DNA of 10,897 bases from Clostridia bacterium (lineage in GTDB: Bacteria; Bacillota; Clostridia; Oscillospirales; UBA644): positions 1 through 10,897 of the forward strand of contig JAFPBP010000233.1 of NCBI GenBank assembly GCA_017424085.1, in the 5' to 3' direction. Under the pieces are notes generated by a model. The model was given only the letters and a program-made list of their open reading frames with translations, was not told where the DNA came from and ran no database searches. Position 1 is the stretch's first letter, and every line of letters starts with the position of its first letter. A program made the translations under genes and the position numbers. Positions 6,382 through 10,897 of the stretch are shown piece after piece.

Positions 6382-9012
6382 TCAAAGCTTGTTATAAACC
6401 TCTTCCACGTTTGCCAACTGACGGGCAAGGACCTCACGCTTGGCGCGTTCGTCGTTGACCACCTTTTCGGGAGCCTTGGCAAGGAAGCCGGGGTTGTTGA
6501 GCTTACCGTCAATACGGGCAATATCGGCAAGAAGCTTGCTCTTCTCCTTCTCGAGACGAGCCTTTTCCTTTTCCACGTCAACCAACTCGCCCAAGGGAAT
6601 GAAGACCTTGGCGTCGGAGGTCACGACGGTGGCGGCGTTCACGTCATCCGACAAAGCCTCGAAGGAGATCTCGGAGGCGCTGGCGAGGCGCTTGACGTAT
6701 TCCGCACCTGCCCGATAGGTATCGGGATGCTCGGTGACCAGATACAGGGTGGTCTTGCGGGAGAAGGGCACGCCCATCTTCTGACGCAGCTGGCGGACCT
6801 GCTTGATCAGATCCATCAGATAGCCCATCTTCTCGCAATCCTCGGGGAAGTCCAGATCGGGAGTGTAGGAGGGATACTCCTGAAGCATCAGGATATCGCC
6901 CATACCCTTGATGTGGGGAACCGAGTGATAAAGCTCCTCGGTGATGTAGGGCATGAAGGGATGGAGCAGCTCCAGGGTGCGGACGAGAACGTAGCCGATG
7001 ACCTGCTGAGCCGAAAGGCGCGTGGATTCATCGGTGTTGGTCTCGAAGAGACGGGGCTTGATCAGCTCGATATACCAGTCGCACAGATCGTCCCAAACGA
7101 AATCGTAAAGCTTCTGGGCAGCGATACCGAGCTCGTACTTCTCCAGGCTGTCACGGACGTCGGCAACCACGTGATTGAGCTTGTGGAGAATCCACTTATC
7201 CTCGGGGAGAAGATCCTCGGGAAGCTCAACCTCGTCCAGCGTCAGATAGGTCAGAGCGAAGCGGGTAGCGTTCCAAAGCTTGTTGGCAAAGTTACGGGAA
7301 GCCTCCACGCCCTCGGTGCTGAAGCGCATATCGTTTCCGGGAGAGTTACCGGTGATGAGGGTAAAGCGCAGAGCGTCGGCGCCGTAATCGCGGATGATCT
7401 CCAGAGGATCGATGCCGTTGCCCAGAGATTTGGACATCTTACGGCCCTGTGCGTCACGGACAAGTCCGTGGATCAAAACGGTGTCAAAGGGCGCCTTCCC
7501 CGTGTATTCCAAACCGGAGAAGATCATACGGGAAACCCAGAAGGTGATGATATCGTAGCCCGTGACCAAGGTGGAGGTGGGGTAGAAGAATTTCAGATCC
7601 TCAGTCTCCTTGGGCCAGCCCAGCGTAGAGAAGGGCCACAAAGCCGACGAGAACCAGGTATCCAACGTATCGGGATCCTGATGCATGGGCTTGCCGCACT
7701 TGGGGCAAACCGTGACGGGATCACGGCTGACAACCATTTCGCCGCAGTCAGCATCGTCGCAGTAATAGGCGGGAATGCGGTGCCCCCACCACAGCTGACG
7801 GGAGATGCACCAGTCGCGGATGTTTTCCATCCAATAGAAATAATTTTTCTCAAAGCGCTCGGGGACAAACTTGATGTCTCCGTTGCGGACGGCATCAATG
7901 GCGGGACCTGCCAAGGGGCCCATTTTCACGAACCACTGCAGGGATACGCGGGGCTCCACGGTGGTACCGCAACGGTAGCAGGTGCCCACGTTGTGGGTAT
8001 AATCCTCCACGCGGACCAGGAAGCCCTGCTCCTGAAGATCGGCAACGATCGCCTTACGAGCCTCGTAGCGATCCATGCCTGCGTATTTGGGATAATCCGC
8101 GGTAATCTTCGCATCATCGGTCATGACGTTGATGATCTCAAGATTATGACGGCGACCAACCTCAAAGTCGTTGGGGTCGTGGGCGGGAGTGATCTTCACG
8201 ACACCCGTTCCGAAATCCTGCTCCACGTAATCGTCGGCGATGACGGGAATAAGTCTGCCAACCAGGGGAAGAACCAGATTCTTGCCCACCATGTCCTTGT
8301 AGCGCTCGTCCTTGGGGTTGACCGCAACTGCAGTATCGCCCAGAAGAGTTTCGGGACGGGTGGTTGCCAGCTCCAGATAGCCCGAGCCATCCTCAAAGGG
8401 ATAGCGCAGGTGCCAGAAATGACCGTTCTGCTCTTCGAATTCCACCTCTGCGTCGGAGATGGAGGTGCGGCAATGGGGGCACCAGTTAATAATGCGCTCG
8501 CCGCGATAGATCAAGCCCTTTTCGTACAGGTGCAAGAAGACGTTCTGAACAGCCTCGGAGCAGCCCTCGTCCAGAGTGAAGCGCTCACGGGACCAGTCAC
8601 AGGAGGAGCCCAGCTTTTTCAGCTGCTCGATGATGCGACCGCCGTAGGTCTCCTTCCACTTCCACGCACGCTCCAAAAAGCCGTCGCGCCCCAGATCCTC
8701 CTTGGTAAGCCCTTCCTTGCGCATTGCCTCCACGATCTTCGCCTCGGTGGCGATGGAAGCGTGGTCGGTGCCGGGGAGCCACAGGGTAGCATAGCCGCTC
8801 ATCCGCTTATAACGGATGAGAATGTCCTGCAGGGTATTATCCAGAGCGTGCCCCATGTGCAGCTGCCCCGTAATGTTCGGCGGGGGAATGACGATGGTAT
8901 ACGGCTCCTTTTCGGGATCGACGGATGCCTTGAAGCATTCGTTGTCGGTCCACAGCTTATAGATTTTGTCCTCGATCTGTGAGGGATCGTAGTTTTTTTC
9001 CAGATTCTGCAT
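6382..9012 (-). CDS. valS: Valyl-tRNA synthetase
   Basis: An 876-residue class Ia aminoacyl-tRNA synthetase that charges tRNA-Val and hydrolyses mischarged Thr-tRNA-Val. The catalytic domain opens with PPPNITGQLHMGH, placing the HIGH-type motif at HMGH 52-55. The editing domain (about 215-360) has TTRPETLLGDTAVAVNP (217-233) and a GTGVVKITPAHDPNDFE block from 268. Cysteine pairs at 345/348, 418/423 and 436/439 look like zinc-binding knuckles. KMSKS is at 525-529 in GRKMSKSLGNGIDP. The anticodon-binding helical domain follows (about 600-750), and residues 808-876 form the charged C-terminal coiled coil typical of ValS. I chose ATG 9010-9012 because protein similarity starts with MQNLEKNYDP and GAGGAT plus AAAGGA lie upstream. 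A longer in-frame start at 9138 falls inside the T-box leader. Expression is governed by that leader. Confidence 0.97.
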   Translation of the reverse strand: MQNLEKNYDPSQIEDKIYKLWTDNECFKASVDPEKEPYTIVIPPPNITGQLHMGHALDNTLQDILIRYKRMSGYATLWLPGTDHASIATEAKIVEAMRKEGLTKEDLGRDGFLERAWKWKETYGGRIIEQLKKLGSSCDWSRERFTLDEGCSEAVQNVFLHLYEKGLIYRGERIINWCPHCRTSISDAEVEFEEQNGHFWHLRYPFEDGSGYLELATTRPETLLGDTAVAVNPKDERYKDMVGKNLVLPLVGRLIPVIADDYVEQDFGTGVVKITPAHDPNDFEVGRRHNLEIINVMTDDAKITADYPKYAGMDRYEARKAIVADLQEQGFLVRVEDYTHNVGTCYRCGTTVEPRVSLQWFVKMGPLAGPAIDAVRNGDIKFVPERFEKNYFYWMENIRDWCISRQLWWGHRIPAYYCDDADCGEMVVSRDPVTVCPKCGKPMHQDPDTLDTWFSSALWPFSTLGWPKETEDLKFFYPTSTLVTGYDIITFWVSRMIFSGLEYTGKAPFDTVLIHGLVRDAQGRKMSKSLGNGIDPLEIIRDYGADALRFTLITGNSPGNDMRFSTEGVEASRNFANKLWNATRFALTYLTLDEVELPEDLLPEDKWILHKLNHVVADVRDSLEKYELGIAAQKLYDFVWDDLCDWYIELIKPRLFETNTDESTRLSAQQVIGYVLVRTLELLHPFMPYITEELYHSVPHIKGMGDILMLQEYPSYTPDLDFPEDCEKMGYLMDLIKQVRQLRQKMGVPFSRKTTLYLVTEHPDTYRAGAEYVKRLASASEISFEALSDDVNAATVVTSDAKVFIPLGELVDVEKEKARLEKEKSKLLADIARIDGKLNNPGFLAKAPEKVVNDERAKREVLARQLANVEEVYNKL

Positions 9013-9077
9013 ATCCTCAAAAATCCTTTCTGAAAAGTCACGTTTTATTATTGCAAACCAAACGCTCGGGAGAGCAT

Positions 9078-9112
9078 AAAAAAACACCCGTCCCAAAGCT
9101 GCCTTTGAGACG
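9078..9112 (-). terminator. T-box regulated intrinsic terminator
   Basis: On the minus strand CGTCTCAAAG (9103-9112) pairs with CTTTGGGACG (9089-9098) as a 10-bp stem with one G·U pair around a GCAG loop. GGTG and a run of seven T (9078-9084) follow. It lies 14 bases downstream of the T-box core, as expected for the terminator that competes with the antiterminator. The valS start is 65 bases further on. Confidence 0.9.
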
Positions 9113-9336
9113 AGCGTGAAATACACCCGCGGTACCACTCAAATTGCGCGAAAATGCGCCACTTACGGAAAACCGTTCACCTTAACGCGGCGGACACGGG
9201 GAGATTCTACCGTCCTTCGACCTCTTTCTCCCGACTCGGAAGCGACAAACACGGAGCGTCTCCCTCGGCTCGCACCAACCGCCTTATCTCTCATGGGCAA
9301 CGGTTCCGTGAACTCTTCGTCATAGTCTTTACATAC
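9078..9336 (-). ncRNA. T-box leader (tRNA-Val-sensing riboswitch) of valS
   Basis: A leader of about 260 bases that binds uncharged tRNA-Val and then allows transcription into valS. The T-box core is clear: GAGTGGTACCGCGG around 9127-9140, with the acceptor-end-binding TGGTACC at 9131-9137. Stem I can be folded by eye: GACT (9324-9327) pairs with AGTC (9233-9236), CGAAG (9315-9319) with CTTCCG (9237-9242, one bulge), and CACGGA (9305-9310) with TCCGTG (9250-9255). The last two helices enclose an internal loop AGTT/TTTGTCG whose GTC (9244-9246) is a valine codon in the specifier position. The distal part has the AG-bulge sequence ATGAGAGA and the family-like loop GGTTGGTGCGAGCC (9267-9280). 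A further stem GGGAGA/TCTCCC follows. The leader ends in an intrinsic terminator. The 5' end is inferred from the promoter. Confidence 0.95.
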
Positions 9337-9342
9337 TAATCT

Positions 9343-9371
9343 ATTCTATCACACTTCGGTGATTTTGTCAA
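9343..9371 (-). promoter_or_regulatory. Strong sigma-A type promoter of the valS T-box leader
   Basis: The minus strand has a perfect -35 TTGACA (9366-9371), a 17-base spacer and -10 TAGAAT (9343-9348, five of six to consensus). TG at 9350-9351 makes TGATAGAAT an extended -10. Transcription should begin near 9336, just upstream of stem I of the T-box. The -35 lies about 35 bases after the recN stop, in a short AT-rich gap. Confidence 0.88.
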
Positions 9372-9406
9372 GGGCTTTTTACAATAATTTTGCGAAAATA
9401 AGCCGA

Positions 9407-10897
9407 TTATTTCTCCGTTCCGCGGGAAAGAAGGTCCCGCGCGGCGGCAAGGGTGGCGTCGGTGGGGGCAATTCCGCCCATGATCCGAGCCAACTCGTTC
9501 ACACGACCGTCAATCGACAAGGGGGTAACGGAGGTTCTGGTACGGGAATCGGAGACCGCCTTGGCTATGAGATAATGAGAATCCCCGTAGGCGGCGATCT
9601 GCGCCAGATGGGTAACCACCAAAACCTGCTTTCCGCAGGACAGCTCCTTCAGCTTCATGGCGATCTTCTCTGCCGCCTTTCCGCTGACGCCCGTGTCGAT
9701 CTCGTCAAAGATAAGAGTGCTTGCATCCTCGTCCAGAGAGAGGACCGCCTTCATCGCCAGCATCATGCGGGACAACTCACCGCCCGAGGCGATTTTCGAC
9801 AAGGGTCGAAGACTTTCTCCTAAATTTGCGGAAAGAAGAAATTCGACAACATCAGCGCCCGTAGGAGTAAAATCCTTGGACGGCTGGATCTGCACGCAGA
9901 AGCCCGTGTTTTGCATATCGAGAAACGCCAACTGCTCGGTCAGGCTTTTCTCCAAAGTCTTTCCTGCCTTGCGGCGGGATTCGGTCAGTGCGGCGGCGGC
10001 GATTTTCAATTCCCCGAACAGACGCTTTTTCTCGGCGTGGAGCTGCTCCAGAATCTCAGCGGAGGAGGTCAGCGTTTCCAGCTCGGAAGCGGCGCGATCA
10101 CGGAACGCAAGGATCTCTTCCTCGTCAGCACCGTATTTCCGCTTGAGACGGTAGATCAGATCCAAGCGCTCCTCCACGGAATTCAATTCGGTGGGATCGA
10201 AGCTTTGACCGTCAAGAAAATCACGCAGCTCTGCGGAAATATCGTCCAGCTCGTCCGAAAGGGACGCCAGACGGTTGCTCAACTCCGCAAGGACGGAATC
10301 GTAATTGGAAACCGCTTCCAGATCGTATTTCGCCTCGCTGATCCGATCTCGGGCTCCCCCGTCAGCGGAGACGGAGGCATAAACGGCGGTCAGCGCAGAT
10401 TCGATCTTCTCCGCATTGGCAAGGACCGTGCGGCGGCGGGATAATTCTTCCTCCTCGCCCACCTTCAGATCGGCGGCGTCGATCTCGTTGACCTGATAGG
10501 AGAGCAGGTCCATACGCTGCATGCGGGTCTGTTCGTCCGAGTCCACCTGCGAGATCCGCTTCAAAACGTCCTTCAAGGATGAAAAGATCTCACGGTAAGC
10601 GGAGCGCTGAGCATCGTTTTTTGCAAAAGCATCCAAATAACGCACGTGGGGTGCGGGGTCCAGAAGCGCACGGTTGTCGTGCTGGCCGTGGATGTTGACC
10701 AACTGCCCACCAAAGGATCGAAGCATGGATACGGTAGCGGGACGGCCGTTGATCCGAACCGAGGATCTTCCATCCTCAGTCAATTCCCTCTGGATCAAGA
10801 CCTCGTCCTCGGCATCAAAGCCCTGCTCCTTCAATAAGGAGACTGTGACGGCGGGCAGGTCGGTAAATATTCCCGAAACCACGGCCTTGGAGCATCC
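9407..10897 (-). CDS. recN: DNA repair ATPase RecN (N-terminal part beyond right edge)
   Basis: RecN is an SMC-like cytoplasmic ATPase that acts early in double-strand break repair. The reading frame is open to the right edge and gives 496 residues of the C-terminal side. Compared with the usual 550-575 residues, roughly 60-80 N-terminal residues including the Walker A loop are missing. Visible marks, numbered from the edge, are VNIHGQHDN (67-75), a characteristic RecN block, two long charged helical stretches (about 95-275) forming the short coiled coil, the ABC signature ASGGELSRMM (370-379), Walker B LIFDEIDTG (395-403), and VTHLAQIAA (428-436) with the switch histidine. The frame begins GCSKAVVSGIF, so the first apparent start (GTG at 10880-10882) is internal and not the real one. 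The stop is TAA at 9407-9409. No convincing terminator follows before the valS promoter. Confidence 0.95.
   Translation of the reverse strand, partial: GCSKAVVSGIFTDLPAVTVSLLKEQGFDAEDEVLIQRELTEDGRSSVRINGRPATVSMLRSFGGQLVNIHGQHDNRALLDPAPHVRYLDAFAKNDAQRSAYREIFSSLKDVLKRISQVDSDEQTRMQRMDLLSYQVNEIDAADLKVGEEEELSRRRTVLANAEKIESALTAVYASVSADGGARDRISEAKYDLEAVSNYDSVLAELSNRLASLSDELDDISAELRDFLDGQSFDPTELNSVEERLDLIYRLKRKYGADEEEILAFRDRAASELETLTSSAEILEQLHAEKKRLFGELKIAAAALTESRRKAGKTLEKSLTEQLAFLDMQNTGFCVQIQPSKDFTPTGADVVEFLLSANLGESLRPLSKIASGGELSRMMLAMKAVLSLDEDASTLIFDEIDTGVSGKAAEKIAMKLKELSCGKQVLVVTHLAQIAAYGDSHYLIAKAVSDSRTRTSVTPLSIDGRVNELARIMGGIAPTDATLAAARDLLSRGTEK

Noticed and set aside
6727..8982. A 751-codon open frame on the plus strand opposite valS
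   Set aside because: It is in exact codon register with valS, so it exists only because valS avoids the codons TTA, CTA and TCA. It has no ribosome binding site or recognisable domain, and valS is unmistakable.
9013..9138. A longer valS start at 9138 adding 42 residues
   Set aside because: The extension begins at the T-box core and runs through the terminator hairpin. The added residues are not ValS-like. The ATG at 9012 fits family N-termini and has upstream purine-rich ribosome binding sequences.
9366..9406. Possible recN terminator hairpin GGCTT...AAGCC
   Set aside because: The stem is only five base pairs with a large AT-rich loop and is not followed by a T-run on either strand.
1..10897. 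Search by eye for CRISPR arrays, tRNA/rRNA genes, insertion sequences and phage or defence genes
   Set aside because: No regularly spaced repeats, transposase-like frames, inverted repeat ends or RNA gene cores other than the T-box leader were seen. The window is filled by core genes with short gaps.

Overview
The window looks like a chromosomal core segment of a moderately G+C-rich Bacillota bacterium, most likely of class Clostridia. Four things point there: an IspH–ribosomal protein S1 fusion, a cmk–plsC–ispH/rpsA order, HPr kinase/phosphorylase next to murB, and a T-box leader on valS. Shine-Dalgarno sequences of the GAGGTGAT/AGGAGG type agree. Family or genus cannot be fixed from the sequence. 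Every gene lies on the minus strand, so transcription runs from the right edge to the left edge. Nothing suggests mobile DNA, phage, CRISPR or recent transfer.

Layout in transcription order: (1) recN, whose N-terminal end lies beyond the right edge (9407-10897). (2) A 394-base gap (9013-9406) holding a strong sigma-A type promoter and a valine-specific T-box leader with GUC specifier codon, T-box core and intrinsic terminator. (3) valS (6382-9012), closed by a clear intrinsic terminator (6338-6375). (4) A second promoter with an extended -10 (6237-6265), followed by a tightly packed unit: a BaiN/HI0933-family flavoprotein, cmk, plsC (ATGA overlap with cmk) and the ispH-rpsA fusion (8 bases after plsC). 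(5) A 96-base gap with a probable weak terminator or attenuator hairpin (1640-1676). (6) hprK, overlapping by ATGA with murB, which runs off the left edge.

Functionally these are housekeeping genes: DNA double-strand break repair (RecN), tRNA-Val charging controlled by uncharged tRNA (T-box/ValS), CMP/dCMP phosphorylation (Cmk), phosphatidic acid synthesis (PlsC), the last step of the MEP isoprenoid pathway joined to S1 (IspH-S1), carbon catabolite control (HprK) and peptidoglycan precursor synthesis (MurB). I see no undescribed system. The most interesting point is a consensus Shine-Dalgarno sequence and in-frame ATG exactly at the IspH/S1 junction, which could let the fused gene also make free S1. 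The second is the hairpin that may uncouple ispH-rpsA from hprK-murB.
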